Shown here: positions 46,605 to 55,698 of the stretch, piece by piece
Numbering within the stretch: position 1 is the stretch's first letter
Layout: the number at the start of each line of letters is the position of its first letter
Source of the DNA: Rhodoferax sp.
GTDB lineage: Bacteria > Pseudomonadota > Gammaproteobacteria > Burkholderiales > Burkholderiaceae_C
Direction: 5' to 3'
Assembly (NCBI RefSeq): GCF_028714215.1
Contig: NZ_JAQTMS010000002.1
Coordinates: 124,001-188,000 of the forward strand
DNA length: 64,000 bases
The notes under the pieces: model-generated
Told to the model about the DNA's origin: nothing
Database searches by the model: none
The model's input: only the letters and a program-made list of their open reading frames with translations
Program-made: the position numbers and the translations under genes

Positions 46605-47678
46605 TTAGGCCGCGTCCGGCGGCGCGACCTTGACCACCGACACGCCATGATCGGCCAGAGTCAATGCCACCTCGGCCCCCAGCGGCAACACCTCGGTGAG
46701 GTCCGGCGAGACGACAAATACACGGCCCAACGCGGTTTCGAAGGTGTATTCAAAAAAACTGCCCAGATAAGCTGACTTGAGCAGCTTGCCGGCAACCCCG
46801 CTCTGTGCAGCACCGTTATGGCGCTGGATCTGCCAGGCTTCGGGGCGCACGGCAACCTTCACCGGCCCCGGCGCAACAGGTTGCCTTGGCGTGATCTGCA
46901 AGGGACCCAGTTGCACCCGTCCGTCCTGGCCCAGCAGAGCCGGAAACAGCATCGCTTCGCCCATGAAGCCGGCCACAAATTCACTGGCCGGACGCTCGTA
47001 CATGTCTTGCGGCGTGCCGCGTTGGGCGATGCCGCCGTCGTTCATCACAATGATCTGGTCGCTCACCGCCAGCGCCTCGCTTTGGTCATGCGTGACGTAG
47101 GCCACGGTGAGGCACAGGCGCTGCTGCAGGGAGCGGATTTCCTCGCGCATTTCGCGCCGCAAGCGGGCATCCAGGTTGCTCAGCGGCTCATCAAACAGCA
47201 GCACGGCCGGCTCCAGCACCAGCGAGCGCGCCAGCGCCACGCGCTGCTGCTGGCCACCGGACAACTCGCTGGGCAGGCGCTCGTCATAGGCTAGCAAGCC
47301 GACGTTTTTCAAGGCCTCGCTGGCGCGAGCGCGGGCGGCGTCTTTTGCCACGCCGGACATCTTCAGCCCATACATCACGTTCTCCAGCACGTTCATGTGA
47401 GGAAACAGGGCGTAGCTCTGGAACATCATGCTGACATTGCGATCCGCCGGACCCAGCGTCGTCACCTCCTTGCCGTCGACGAAGACCTGACCCGAAGTCG
47501 GCGACTCCAGTCCGGCAATCATGCGCAGCACGGTCGTCTTGCCACAACCCGAGGGTCCCAGGATGGTGGTCAGGGTGCCTTTTTCAATGCCAAAGCTGAT
47601 GCCCTTGACCACCAGCGGTGCCGATGCATCGGTGCCGTAGCGTTTGCTGATATTTCTGAATTCAACGCCCTGCATCAT
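46605..47678 (-). CDS. ABC importer ATPase, AfuC/FbpC type
   Basis: A 357-aa ATPase with Walker A GPSGCGKTT, Q-loop, signature LSGGQQQRVALARSL, Walker B LLFDEPLSNLD and a C-terminal TOBE-like regulatory domain (about 245-345). The start overlaps the permease stop in ATGATG, so either Met is possible. The class serves iron, aminoethylphosphonate or sugar-phosphate importers; the neighbours and the receptor favour sugar phosphate. Confidence 0.9.
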   Translation of the reverse strand: MMQGVEFRNISKRYGTDASAPLVVKGISFGIEKGTLTTILGPSGCGKTTVLRMIAGLESPTSGQVFVDGKEVTTLGPADRNVSMMFQSYALFPHMNVLENVMYGLKMSGVAKDAARARASEALKNVGLLAYDERLPSELSGGQQQRVALARSLVLEPAVLLFDEPLSNLDARLRREMREEIRSLQQRLCLTVAYVTHDQSEALAVSDQIIVMNDGGIAQRGTPQDMYERPASEFVAGFMGEAMLFPALLGQDGRVQLGPLQITPRQPVAPGPVKVAVRPEAWQIQRHNGAAQSGVAGKLLKSAYLGSFFEYTFETALGRVFVVSPDLTEVLPLGAEVALTLADHGVSVVKVAPPDAA

Positions 47679-49864
47679 GCTGTTATTCCTTTTCGCCGTC
47701 CGAGCTTGCGCTCACCCACCAAAAACTGGATCAGCGCCATCGCCAGCGACATCAAAATGATGAGCACCGTGCAATAGGCCAGCGCCACGCCATAGTCGCC
47801 GTTGCCGACCCGTCCGATGATGTAAGTGGTGGCCAGCTCGTTCTCCGCCGTCACCAAAAAGATCACCGCGCTGACTGTCGTCATGGCACGTACAAAGCTG
47901 TACACCAGGGCCGCCACCAAAGCCGGCTTGAGCAAGGGCAGCACCACGTGAATGAGGGTTTGCGCGGTCGAGGCGCGCAGCATCAGGGAAGCTTCGTCCA
48001 GCGATTTGTCCAGTTGCTTGAAGGCGGCCGTACCGGCCCGCACACCGACCGGCAGGTTGCGAAACATGAAGCACAGGACGATGATGAGACCGGTGCCGGT
48101 GAGTTCCACCGGTGGCACGTTGAAGGCCAGGATATAGCTCAGGCCCAGCACGGTGCCGGGGATCGCAAAAGCCAGCAAGGCGACAAATTCGAACAGGGCA
48201 CGGCCGCGAAATTCGGTGCGCGCCAGCAGGTACGCAATCAGGAGTCCGGTCGCCGCCGTCAGCGGTGCCGCGATGCCTGCCAGCTTGACCGTGGTAAAGA
48301 ATGAATTCCACGCGCTGCCGGCCCACACCAACCCGAAGCGACCCCACTCCAGGGCGAAGGCGGTCTTGAAATGGTTCAACGTGAAGGTGTAGTCACGACC
48401 CCAGGTTTGCACAAAGCCGCCCACAAAGGCAAACAGGTAGACCAGCAGCGTAAACGCCAGCCACGGGTAGACCACGGCGTTCAAGCCGCGGCGCACGCTG
48501 GCGGGCAGTGCCATGGCAATGCCGGCGTCGCCCTTGCCGCTGACGGTGGTGTAGTTTTGCCGGCCCAGCAAGGCGCGCTGCAGCGCGAACACCGCCAGGG
48601 CAAACAGCGTCAGGATCAAAGCCAGCGACGCGGCCCGGCCCTGGTCGTATTGGGCACCGACGATGGCAAAGAAAATATCGGTGGACAGCACCGAGAATTG
48701 CCCGCCGACCACAATCGGGTTGCCAAAATCAGCCATGCTTTCGATGAAGCCGACCAGGAAAGCATTGGCCAAACCCGGTTTGAGCAGTGGCACGGTGATG
48801 CTGAAGAAGGTTTGTACCCGACTGGCGCGCGAAGTCTGGGCCGCCTCTTCCAGACTGGGGGCAACCCCTTGCACCACACCACGCATGATCATGAAGGCGA
48901 TCGGGGTGAAGGCAAACAATTGCGCCAGCCAGACCCCCCACAAGCCATAGAACCAGCGCGTCGGCTGGACCTCAAAAGCATATTCCAGAAACTGGTTGAC
49001 GACGCCGGCGCGACCAAACAGCAGGATCAAACCCAGACCGACCACGAAAGGCGGCGTGATGATAGGCAACAAGGCCAGCACCCGCATGGGTGTTTGCGTT
49101 TTCGGGCCGGCACTGCGCTCCGCCAGCAACGCCATCATGGCTCCCAATAAGGTGGTCCCGCCGGCTGTTAGCAGGGCCAGGAAAAGTGTGTTCCAGGCGA
49201 CACCGCAACGCACGCCACCCGCCAGGCAATGGAGTCCCCACACCCGTTCGTTGCCGATGCGCTCGAAGATGGCGGCCAGCGACCAGCGCCCCTCTTCGTT
49301 CACGAACGCACCGTGCAAGGCCTTGCCGACCGGGAAAGCGATGAACAAAACCAGCAGTACAGAACATCCCACGACCGCCGCTGCGATGAACAGATCGCCT
49401 TTGAAGTAGCCGCGTCGTGCGACACCAAAGGCCACCATCATCAACAGCGCCAGCAGGGCACAGAAGGCGCCACCGCCGATGCCGAATTGATTGCTTGTCA
49501 ACTGGCCGAACTGGGTGTCAAAAGTGCCAATGGACCAGCCCTTGGCGCCAATCAGGAAGCCGCAGGCCAGCAGCCCGACAAAACCGGTCAGGCCACCGAC
49601 CAAAAACCATTTGCCCTGCGCCTTGCCGGCGGGCAAACCCAAGCCGGCGGCAGCGATCAGCAGCCCCAGCAGACCCAGCAGCAGCCACGGGCGCCCATGG
49701 AACAGCGCCTGCACCACGCCGTTGGCGGTTTCCGGGCCACCCAGGATCTGCGGCAGCACGCTGTACCAGGCGGTGTCCTGGATGGCATACCAGGGCAGCA
49801 CCAGGTAGGCCAGCAGACCGATGAGCAGCCAGACGCGAATGGCTTGGTCGGGATCTTTCTTCAT
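47675..49864 (-). CDS. ABC importer fused permease, AfuB type
   Basis: A 729-aa inner-membrane protein holding two permease units in one chain. Each has its EAA loop: EEAAQTSRASRVQTFFSITVPLLKPG for the first and DEASLMLRASTAQTLIHVVLPLLKPA for the second. In front lie about 200 extra residues with about five membrane helices that ordinary FbpB-type permeases lack; AfuB proteins are similarly long (about 690 aa). Start 49864 (MKKDPDQAIRVW) excludes upstream codons that run through a family A repeat. Confidence 0.88.
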   Translation of the reverse strand: MKKDPDQAIRVWLLIGLLAYLVLPWYAIQDTAWYSVLPQILGGPETANGVVQALFHGRPWLLLGLLGLLIAAAGLGLPAGKAQGKWFLVGGLTGFVGLLACGFLIGAKGWSIGTFDTQFGQLTSNQFGIGGGAFCALLALLMMVAFGVARRGYFKGDLFIAAAVVGCSVLLVLFIAFPVGKALHGAFVNEEGRWSLAAIFERIGNERVWGLHCLAGGVRCGVAWNTLFLALLTAGGTTLLGAMMALLAERSAGPKTQTPMRVLALLPIITPPFVVGLGLILLFGRAGVVNQFLEYAFEVQPTRWFYGLWGVWLAQLFAFTPIAFMIMRGVVQGVAPSLEEAAQTSRASRVQTFFSITVPLLKPGLANAFLVGFIESMADFGNPIVVGGQFSVLSTDIFFAIVGAQYDQGRAASLALILTLFALAVFALQRALLGRQNYTTVSGKGDAGIAMALPASVRRGLNAVVYPWLAFTLLVYLFAFVGGFVQTWGRDYTFTLNHFKTAFALEWGRFGLVWAGSAWNSFFTTVKLAGIAAPLTAATGLLIAYLLARTEFRGRALFEFVALLAFAIPGTVLGLSYILAFNVPPVELTGTGLIIVLCFMFRNLPVGVRAGTAAFKQLDKSLDEASLMLRASTAQTLIHVVLPLLKPALVAALVYSFVRAMTTVSAVIFLVTAENELATTYIIGRVGNGDYGVALAYCTVLIILMSLAMALIQFLVGERKLGRRKGITA

Positions 49865-49879
49865 CACCGCTTCAATCGA

Positions 49880-49931
49880 TTGAGGACAGAACTGGTTCGC
49901 TTCGCGTAACTGCGGTCTGTCCCGCAAATTC
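49880..49931 (+). repeat. Family A dispersed repeat
   Basis: One full copy between the receptor and permease genes: TTGAGGACAGAACTGG, the inner GTTCGCTTCGCGTAAC hairpin, and CTGCGGTCTGTCCCGCAAA. It fills nearly the whole 70-bp intergenic gap of the ABC operon. Confidence 0.92.
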
Positions 49932-49934
49932 TCA

Positions 49935-50948
49935 TTAACGCGGCAGCGAATTGACTTCTTTTTCCCACTTGGCAATCAATCGGCGGCGCTCGGCGCTGGC
50001 ACCGTACTTGGCGTAGTCGTAGTTGATGAACTTGATTCTCTTGAAGTCGGGGATGCGTGGATCGTTCTTCGCGTTCTTATTCGACGGCAATTGAAACTGC
50101 TTGGCTGCCGCCGCCATTTCCTGCGCCGCCGGTGTCAGCGCCCACTCGTAGAACTTCTTGGCGGCGTCCAGATTGCGCGCGCCCTTGATGATGCTCATGG
50201 ACCCGATCTCCGCCCCCGTGCCTTCGCTGGGGGTGACGGTCTCCACTGGAAAACCGTTCATCTTTTCGCCCGGGCCGTCGTGTACGAAACTGATGGATAC
50301 GGCCGTCTCGCCACGCGCCACGGCCTTGATCGGGCCGGTGCCGGAGCGGGTGTACTGGCTGATATTTTTGTGCAGACGCTTCAGATAATCAAAAGCCTTC
50401 TCCTCCCCCATCAACTGCACCAGCGTCGCCACCATGGTGTAGGCAGTGCCGCTGGAGCCGGGGTTGGCGACCTGGATATCGCCCTTGTATTCGGGTTTGA
50501 GCAGATCGGCCCAGGACCGAGGTACCGGCAGCTTCTTCTTCGCCAGCAGTTCCGGGTTGTAGCCAAAACCCAGAGGGCCGGAATAAATGCCAACGGTCTT
50601 GAAACCGGCTTGCTGCGCCTGCTGTTGCGCCCAGGGGTAGAGCTGCGCCAGACTGGGCGATTTGTACTCGATCGACAGACCCTGCTCGGCCGCCTGTAAA
50701 TGCGGGTCTCCGGTGCCGCCAAACCAGAGGTCGGTCTTGGGGTTGTCCTTCTCCGCCATCAACTGCGCCAACGCCTCGCCCGAGCCCTTCATGCTGATAT
50801 TGACTTTGGTGCCGGTGGTACGGGCGTAAACCGTAGCTATCATGTTGCACCACTCGGCCTGCACCGAACAAATGATATTGACCTGCCCTTGCGCCTGTGC
50901 GGCGAAAGAAAACAAGGCCGCAGTGGCGGCCAGCACCTGCATTTTCAT
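49935..50948 (-). CDS. Periplasmic binding protein, AfuA-like (probable hexose-phosphate receptor)
   Basis: A 337-aa receptor of the iron/AfuA group with signal MKMQVLAATAALFSFAAQA. Conserved parts are KGSGEALAQLMAEKDNPKTDLWFGGT, LGFGYNPELL and VANPGSSGTAYT. The region that binds the sugar in Actinobacillus AfuA (His205, Asp206, Glu229 from memory of that structure) is matched here by His223, Asp224 and Glu247, with identical spacing. The paired Tyr ligands of true ferric-binding proteins are not obvious. With pgi, tal, zwf and hexR around it, a glucose- or fructose-6-phosphate ligand is the best inference. First gene of the operon. Confidence 0.78.
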   Translation of the reverse strand: MKMQVLAATAALFSFAAQAQGQVNIICSVQAEWCNMIATVYARTTGTKVNISMKGSGEALAQLMAEKDNPKTDLWFGGTGDPHLQAAEQGLSIEYKSPSLAQLYPWAQQQAQQAGFKTVGIYSGPLGFGYNPELLAKKKLPVPRSWADLLKPEYKGDIQVANPGSSGTAYTMVATLVQLMGEEKAFDYLKRLHKNISQYTRSGTGPIKAVARGETAVSISFVHDGPGEKMNGFPVETVTPSEGTGAEIGSMSIIKGARNLDAAKKFYEWALTPAAQEMAAAAKQFQLPSNKNAKNDPRIPDFKRIKFINYDYAKYGASAERRRLIAKWEKEVNSLPR

Positions 50949-51040
50949 TCCAACTCCTGTAGCTTTGCGTCAGAGAACACGAGAATTTTTCAGTTTAATG
51001 CAATGCCCGGGGCACCGGTTACATGATTTTTCTAATTTCG

Positions 51041-51055
51041 TGAAACTAAGTTACA
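51041..51055. promoter_or_regulatory. Candidate HexR operator between the importer and zwf
   Basis: TGAAAC-TAA-GTTACA, an inverted repeat with one mismatched pair, 47 bp before zwf and in the shared divergent region. HexR is known to bind TGTA-rich palindromes upstream of zwf in other proteobacteria. The match is by shape and place only. Confidence 0.4.
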
Positions 51056-51102
51056 TTACCGGTCTGGACTCTGCGATTTTGCTACCTTGAACTTTTTTAC
51101 CC

Positions 51103-52557
51103 ATGAGCTTTGACCTTGTTTTGTTTGGCGGCACCGGGGACCTCGCCTGGCGCAAGTTGATGCCGGCCTTGTTTCAGGCTTTTCGCCATGGCACGCTGCC
51201 CGAAGGCGGCCGCATCATTGGCGTTGCCCGCGACGCCCTCAGTTCCGAGCAGTACCGCGCCCTGATCCGTTCCCGCTTCGACGCTGTTGAGTTGGCCAAA
51301 CGCCCCAGTGTGGAAGAGTTCACACGGTTTGCGGCTTTGCTTGAATTCGTCCAGATGGACCTGTCCAAACCGGATGACTACGCCAGTCTTGCGACCCTGC
51401 TGGAAAAGCGTCAGGCCGACAGCGTGCTGATGTATGTCGCCACGGCACCCGCCTTGTTCACCACCGTCTGCGAACAACTGGCCCGCGCCGGACTGAATAC
51501 CGCCCGGACCCGTGTCGTGCTGGAAAAACCGCTGGGCCATGACCTGGCCAGCAACCGCGCCATCAACGAAGCCGTGCGCCGCGTGTTCAGCGAAAAGCAG
51601 GTCTTCCGGATCGACCATTACCTGGGCAAGCCGGCGGTGCAAAATCTGTTCGCGCTGCGCTTTGGCAACGCCTTGTTCGAGCCGCTGTGGCGACGCGAAC
51701 ACATTGCCAACATCCAGATCACGATTGCCGAAGACCTGGGTGTGGAAAAACGCGGTGCCTTCTACGAGACTACCGGGGCTCTGCGCGACATGGTGCAAAA
51801 CCATGCCCTGCAACTGCTGTGCGCGATTGGCATGGAGCCGCCCATCAACTCGCATGCCGATGCCATCCGCGACGAAAAACTCAAGGTCTTGCGTTCACTC
51901 AAACCCTGGTCCGGCACAGCACTGGCGCAGGACGTGATTCGCGGTCAGTATGCGGCTGGCACGATTGCCGGCGCGGCGGTGGCCGGGTATCGCGAAGAGC
52001 CCGGCGTCAGCGCGCAAAGCCACACCGAAACCTTTGTTGCGCTGCGCACCGAAATTTCCAACTGGCGCTGGGCCGGTGTGCCGTTTTACCTCCGTACCGG
52101 CAAGCGACTGGCCGGCCGCGATGCCCGCATCGTGGTCAATTTCCGGCCCACGCCGCACGCCATTTTCAATTCTGAAATCGGCATGGCGAATCGCCTGGTC
52201 ATCAATCTGCAACCCAAGGATGGCCTCGAATTGCATCTGTTGGCGCAGGGACAAAGCAACCGGCGCAATTCACAGACCCTGGCACCGGTACAACTCGACC
52301 TCGACTTTGACAAACGCTTTGGCTCGGAGCGGGTCGGGGCTTATGAACGGCTGCTGCTGGACGTCATCGACGGCCGCCTCAACCTGTTCGTGCGCAGCGA
52401 CGAACAAGAGGAAGCCTGGCGCTGGGTCGAACCGATTCTGGAACACTGGAAAAATGAGGTGCAAGGCCCGCGCCTTTACGCCGCCGGCACCTGGGGACCC
52501 AGCGCGTCCAGTGCCATGATTGCACGCGACGGTTTCTGCTGGGCCGAGGAATCTTGA
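51103..52557 (+). CDS. zwf: Glucose-6-phosphate 1-dehydrogenase
   Basis: First enzyme of the oxidative pentose-phosphate and Entner-Doudoroff routes, 484 aa. The cofactor loop is FGGTGDLAWRKLMPALF (a Gly-Thr variant of GASGDLA), the substrate motif RIDHYLGK is exact, and VPFYLRTGKRLAGR follows. LNLFVRSDEQEEAWRWVEPILEHW near the C-terminus is typical. It is followed 6 bp later by hexR and divergent from the importer. Confidence 0.97.
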   Translation: MSFDLVLFGGTGDLAWRKLMPALFQAFRHGTLPEGGRIIGVARDALSSEQYRALIRSRFDAVELAKRPSVEEFTRFAALLEFVQMDLSKPDDYASLATLLEKRQADSVLMYVATAPALFTTVCEQLARAGLNTARTRVVLEKPLGHDLASNRAINEAVRRVFSEKQVFRIDHYLGKPAVQNLFALRFGNALFEPLWRREHIANIQITIAEDLGVEKRGAFYETTGALRDMVQNHALQLLCAIGMEPPINSHADAIRDEKLKVLRSLKPWSGTALAQDVIRGQYAAGTIAGAAVAGYREEPGVSAQSHTETFVALRTEISNWRWAGVPFYLRTGKRLAGRDARIVVNFRPTPHAIFNSEIGMANRLVINLQPKDGLELHLLAQGQSNRRNSQTLAPVQLDLDFDKRFGSERVGAYERLLLDVIDGRLNLFVRSDEQEEAWRWVEPILEHWKNEVQGPRLYAAGTWGPSASSAMIARDGFCWAEES

Positions 52558-52563
52558 AGCGTC

Positions 52564-53412
52564 ATGCTTGACCGAATCACCGCTTGCCTGCCCTCACTGG
52601 CTCCGGCTGAACAGCGTGTCGGCAAACTGGTGCTGAGCGATCCGCGCAGCTTTGCCAGGCTGCCGGTCAGCGAACTGGCGCAGCGCGCCCACGTCAGCAA
52701 ACCGACGGTGGTACGGTTTTGCCGCAGCGTGGGCTACGATGGCCTGTCCGATTTCAAGCTCAAGCTGGTCGGCAACATCAGCGAGGGCGTGCCCTTCATT
52801 CACCGCAGCGTCGATGTCGACGACAAGACCAGCGACATCATGGTCAAGGTCATCGACAACACGGTGGCGGCGTTTTTGAAATACCGCAACGATGCCGGTG
52901 TGGCGGCCATCGAGAAGGCCGCCGTCGCCATGGTGCAAGCCTACCGGGACGGCAAGCGGATCGAATTTTTTGGCGTTGGCAACTCCGGCATCGTGGCGCA
53001 GGACGCGCAACACAAGTTTTTCCGCTTGGGCATGCACGCCATCGCCTACAGCGACGGCCACATGCAGGTCATGAGCGCGTCCCTGCTGGGACCGGGCGAC
53101 TGCGTCGTCATCATCTCCAACTCGGGCCGCACGCGCGACTTGATGGACGCCTGCGACATTGCCCGCAAGCACGGCGCCACCACCATCGTCATCACCACCA
53201 GTGGCTCGCCACTGGCCGCGGCCGGTCATATTCACTTGGCCGCCGACCACCCGGAAGGCTACGACCGCTACAGCCCGATGGTGTCGCGTCTGCTGCATTT
53301 GCTGATCATCGACATCCTCGCCACCAGTGTCGCCCTGCGCATAGGGGGCGACAAGTTGCAGCCCTTGCTGCGCGAGATGAAGAACAACTTGCGCAGCAAG
53401 CGTTACGCCTGA
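52564..53412 (+). CDS. hexR: RpiR-family regulator, HexR type
   Basis: A 282-aa regulator with an N-terminal RpiR helix-turn-helix (LPVSELAQRAHVSKPTVVRFCRSVGYDGLSDFKLKL) and a C-terminal SIS sugar-phosphate-binding domain (FFGVGNSGIVAQDAQHKFFRLG, VIISNSGRTRDL, ITTSGSPLA). HexR proteins sense 2-keto-3-deoxy-6-phosphogluconate and control zwf and related genes. The position 6 bp after zwf supports the name. No edd or eda gene is in the window. Confidence 0.9.
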   Translation: MLDRITACLPSLAPAEQRVGKLVLSDPRSFARLPVSELAQRAHVSKPTVVRFCRSVGYDGLSDFKLKLVGNISEGVPFIHRSVDVDDKTSDIMVKVIDNTVAAFLKYRNDAGVAAIEKAAVAMVQAYRDGKRIEFFGVGNSGIVAQDAQHKFFRLGMHAIAYSDGHMQVMSASLLGPGDCVVIISNSGRTRDLMDACDIARKHGATTIVITTSGSPLAAAGHIHLAADHPEGYDRYSPMVSRLLHLLIIDILATSVALRIGGDKLQPLLREMKNNLRSKRYA

Positions 53413-53421
53413 AGCGCGCGC

Positions 53422-53480
53422 GGGTCATGCCGGACCAGATCCGCTAGCCAGTGGATTGCGGCTCTGGTCCGCAATGACAA
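53422..53480. repeat. Family C hairpin repeat, copy 2
   Basis: Holds GTCATGCCGGACC and then TGGATTGCGG-CTCTGG-TCCGCAATGACAA, the latter with a seven-base stem ATTGCGG/CCGCAAT. It lies in the convergent gap of hexR and dppF and could end transcription from both sides, though no T-run follows. Confidence 0.75.
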
Positions 53481-53491
53481 AGCCATGCGCG

Positions 53492-54484
53492 CTAGATTCT
53501 CGCTTCTTCAACGGCATGGCAGGCGATCTTGTCGGCGCCCAACGCCAGCAACTGCGGTCGCTCGACCCGGCAGCGCTCGTTCGCATGCGGGCAGCGCGGG
53601 TTGAAGGCGCACCCGGCGGGTGGATTCAAGGGGTTCGGTACTTCCCCCTGCACCGGCGTACGGGCGCGACCGGTATCGTGCATCTTGGGGATGGCATCGA
53701 GCAGCATCCGGGTATAGGGGTGACGCGGATTGGCAAACAAGGTCTGCTTGTCGGCCAGTTCCACCAGGCGTCCCAGGTACATCACGCCAACCTGGTCGCT
53801 GACGTGCCGCACCACCGCCAGATTGTGCGATATGAACAGGTAGGTCAGACCCAGCTTGCGTTGCAGGTCCTTCATGATGTTGAGCACCTGGGCCTGCACA
53901 CTCACGTCCAGCGCCGAGGTCGGCTCATCGCATACCAAAAATTCAGGATTTGTCGCCAGCGCTCGGGCAATCGAGATGCGTTGCCGCTGGCCGCCGGAGA
54001 ACTGGTGCGGGTACTTGCCGCTATCGGACGCGCTCAAACCCACGGAGACGAGAAGTGCCCCGACCTGCTCTTTCAGCTCGGCCGGATCACTCACCAAGCC
54101 ATGCTCGATCAGCGGCTCCGCCACGATGTCCTGCACCAGCCAGCGCGGGTTCAGGGACGCATAGGGATCCTGAAAAATCATCTGGATGCGACTGCGCAGC
54201 TTCAAACCCTGAGGGGTCTTGAAGATGGCATGGGCATCGAGCCCATCGAACTGCAAATTGCCACGAGTCGGCTCGTACAAGCCGACCAGAAGCCGGGCCA
54301 CCGTGCTCTTGCCGCAACCGGATTCGCCGACCAGCGCCAGCGTCTTGCCTTTTTCAATTTCGAAACTGACCCCATCGACGGCGCGCAGCAGGGTGCGCGG
54401 CTTGTGCTCCAGCACCCGATTGAGCCAGGGCGCCGACACGTCGAAAGTCATTGCCAAGTCATTGGCTTGAACCAGGGCAGTCAT
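53492..54484 (-). CDS. dppF: Dipeptide/oligopeptide ABC transporter ATPase (DppF/OppF type)
   Basis: A 330-aa ATPase: Walker [10 protein letters not shown], signature [15 protein letters not shown], Walker [13 protein letters not shown], and the C-terminal oligopeptide-transporter extension with cysteines ([20 protein letters not shown]) that in related proteins can hold an Fe-S cluster. The start overlaps the dppD stop as ATGA. Last gene of the operon. Confidence 0.92.
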   Translation of the reverse strand: MTALVQANDLAMTFDVSAPWLNRVLEHKPRTLLRAVDGVSFEIEKGKTLALVGESGCGKSTVARLLVGLYEPTRGNLQFDGLDAHAIFKTPQGLKLRSRIQMIFQDPYASLNPRWLVQDIVAEPLIEHGLVSDPAELKEQVGALLVSVGLSASDSGKYPHQFSGGQRQRISIARALATNPEFLVCDEPTSALDVSVQAQVLNIMKDLQRKLGLTYLFISHNLAVVRHVSDQVGVMYLGRLVELADKQTLFANPRHPYTRMLLDAIPKMHDTGRARTPVQGEVPNPLNPPAGCAFNPRCPHANERCRVERPQLLALGADKIACHAVEEARI

Positions 54485-55509
54485 ATCGGGCCGTCCCGCA
54501 AGGCACGATCAGTTGGGGACAGGGCTTCGCTGCGCTCCGGTCTGTCCCGCAAAGTCTCATGAAGCCAGCAGGCGGCCCGGGTCACTCCGGCGTTCAACAA
54601 CTCCGGGCGCGCGCTTTTGCATTTGGCGAAGGTTTGCGGGCAACGCGGGTTATAGGCACAGCCGGTCGGAATGGCATTCAGGCGCGGCATCGCGCCGTCA
54701 ATCTGATTCAGGCGTTCACGGTCTTGTGTAATGTCGGGAATCGCCGCCATTAGTCCTGCCGTATAGGGATGTGCCGGGTGGTTGATGACTTCGTGCACCG
54801 GGCCGATCTCGGCAATGCGGCCGCAGTACAGCACCGCCACCCGGTCGCAGGTTTCGGCAATCACGCCCATGTCGTGCGTGATCAGCATCACCGCCGCGCC
54901 GTGACGTTTGCAAACGGCTTTCAGCAGCGTGATGATTTGGGCCTGAATGGAAACGTCCAGGGCCGTCGTCGGCTCGTCCGCGACGATCAGTTTGGGCTCG
55001 GCGGCAAGCGCCAGGGCAATCACCACGCGCTGGCGCATGCCGCCCGAAAACTGGTGCGGATAGTGGTCAACACGCTGCTCGGGCGCAGGAATGCCAGTGT
55101 CTTTAAGCAACCCAATGGCGCGTTCCCGTGCCTCTTTTTCACTCAGGGGCAGGTGCGTGCGTATGGTCTCGACCAACTGGCGGCCTACCGTGTACAGCGG
55201 GTTGAGCGAAGTCAGCGGGTCCTGGAAAATGGCCCCGATGCGCTTGCCCCGGATGTGGCGCATCTGCTCAAATCCAAGCTGGTCGATGCGCTCGCCTTCG
55301 AGCAGGATTTGCCCGCTGGCAATACGCCCGGGAGGGTCCAGCAGACCAATGATGGCGGCACCGGTAATCGATTTGCCGGCGCCCGATTCGCCCACCACCC
55401 CCAAAATCTCGCCGGGCGCGATGTCGAACGAAATATCGTCCAAGGCCCGCAGCGTGCCGCGCCGATGCGGAAATTCGACGATCAGGTTTTTTACTTGCAA
55501 CAGACTCAT
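54481..55509 (-). CDS. dppD: Dipeptide/oligopeptide ABC transporter ATPase (DppD/OppD type) with a repeat-derived C-terminus
   Basis: A 342-aa ATPase: Walker [10 protein letters not shown], signature [15 protein letters not shown], Walker [13 protein letters not shown], and the cysteine-bearing C-terminal extension [23 protein letters not shown]. The normal end is expected soon after RAACWLHE; instead the last 20-odd residues ([18 protein letters not shown]...) are translated from a family A repeat. Start 55509 ([13 protein letters not shown]) fits the family. The new stop overlaps the dppF start, so coupling is kept. Confidence 0.92.
   Translation of the reverse strand: MSLLQVKNLIVEFPHRRGTLRALDDISFDIAPGEILGVVGESGAGKSITGAAIIGLLDPPGRIASGQILLEGERIDQLGFEQMRHIRGKRIGAIFQDPLTSLNPLYTVGRQLVETIRTHLPLSEKEARERAIGLLKDTGIPAPEQRVDHYPHQFSGGMRQRVVIALALAAEPKLIVADEPTTALDVSIQAQIITLLKAVCKRHGAAVMLITHDMGVIAETCDRVAVLYCGRIAEIGPVHEVINHPAHPYTAGLMAAIPDITQDRERLNQIDGAMPRLNAIPTGCAYNPRCPQTFAKCKSARPELLNAGVTRAACWLHETLRDRPERSEALSPTDRALRDGPI
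54512..54555 (+). repeat. Family A dispersed repeat, within the dppD coding end
   Basis: Shortened copy: TTGGGGACAGGGCTTCGCTG... then CGGTCTGTCCCGCAAAG. It is read in frame by dppD on the other strand. Confidence 0.85.
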
Positions 55510-55545
55510 GCGTGCTTCAAGAAATTCGTCATCGCGATATCCCAT

Positions 55546-55640
55546 TGGTCATTGCGGGCCCCGACCCGCAATCCATGGTGCGAGTGGCACTGGATCCCGG
55601 ATCAAGTCCGGGATGACAACCGAGAGGTCCGGCATGACAA
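55546..55640. repeat. Family C hairpin repeat, copy 3
   Basis: Within the 189-bp gap between dppC and dppD. It holds two perfect hairpins, ATTGCGGG-CCCCGA-CCCGCAAT and CCCGGAT-CAAG-TCCGGG, and then GGTCCGGCATGAC, which is the reverse complement of part of copy 2. Confidence 0.8.
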
Positions 55641-55698
55641 CCGGTGCCACGGCCTTCAGCCTCACCTCGAAAAAAATCTTGCATCATCATTTGCATCC

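Noticed and set aside
46605..50948. Annotating the ABC system as FbpABC iron uptake
   Set aside because: The receptor lacks an obvious paired-Tyr iron site, has AfuA-like sugar ligands, and all flanking genes handle hexose phosphates.
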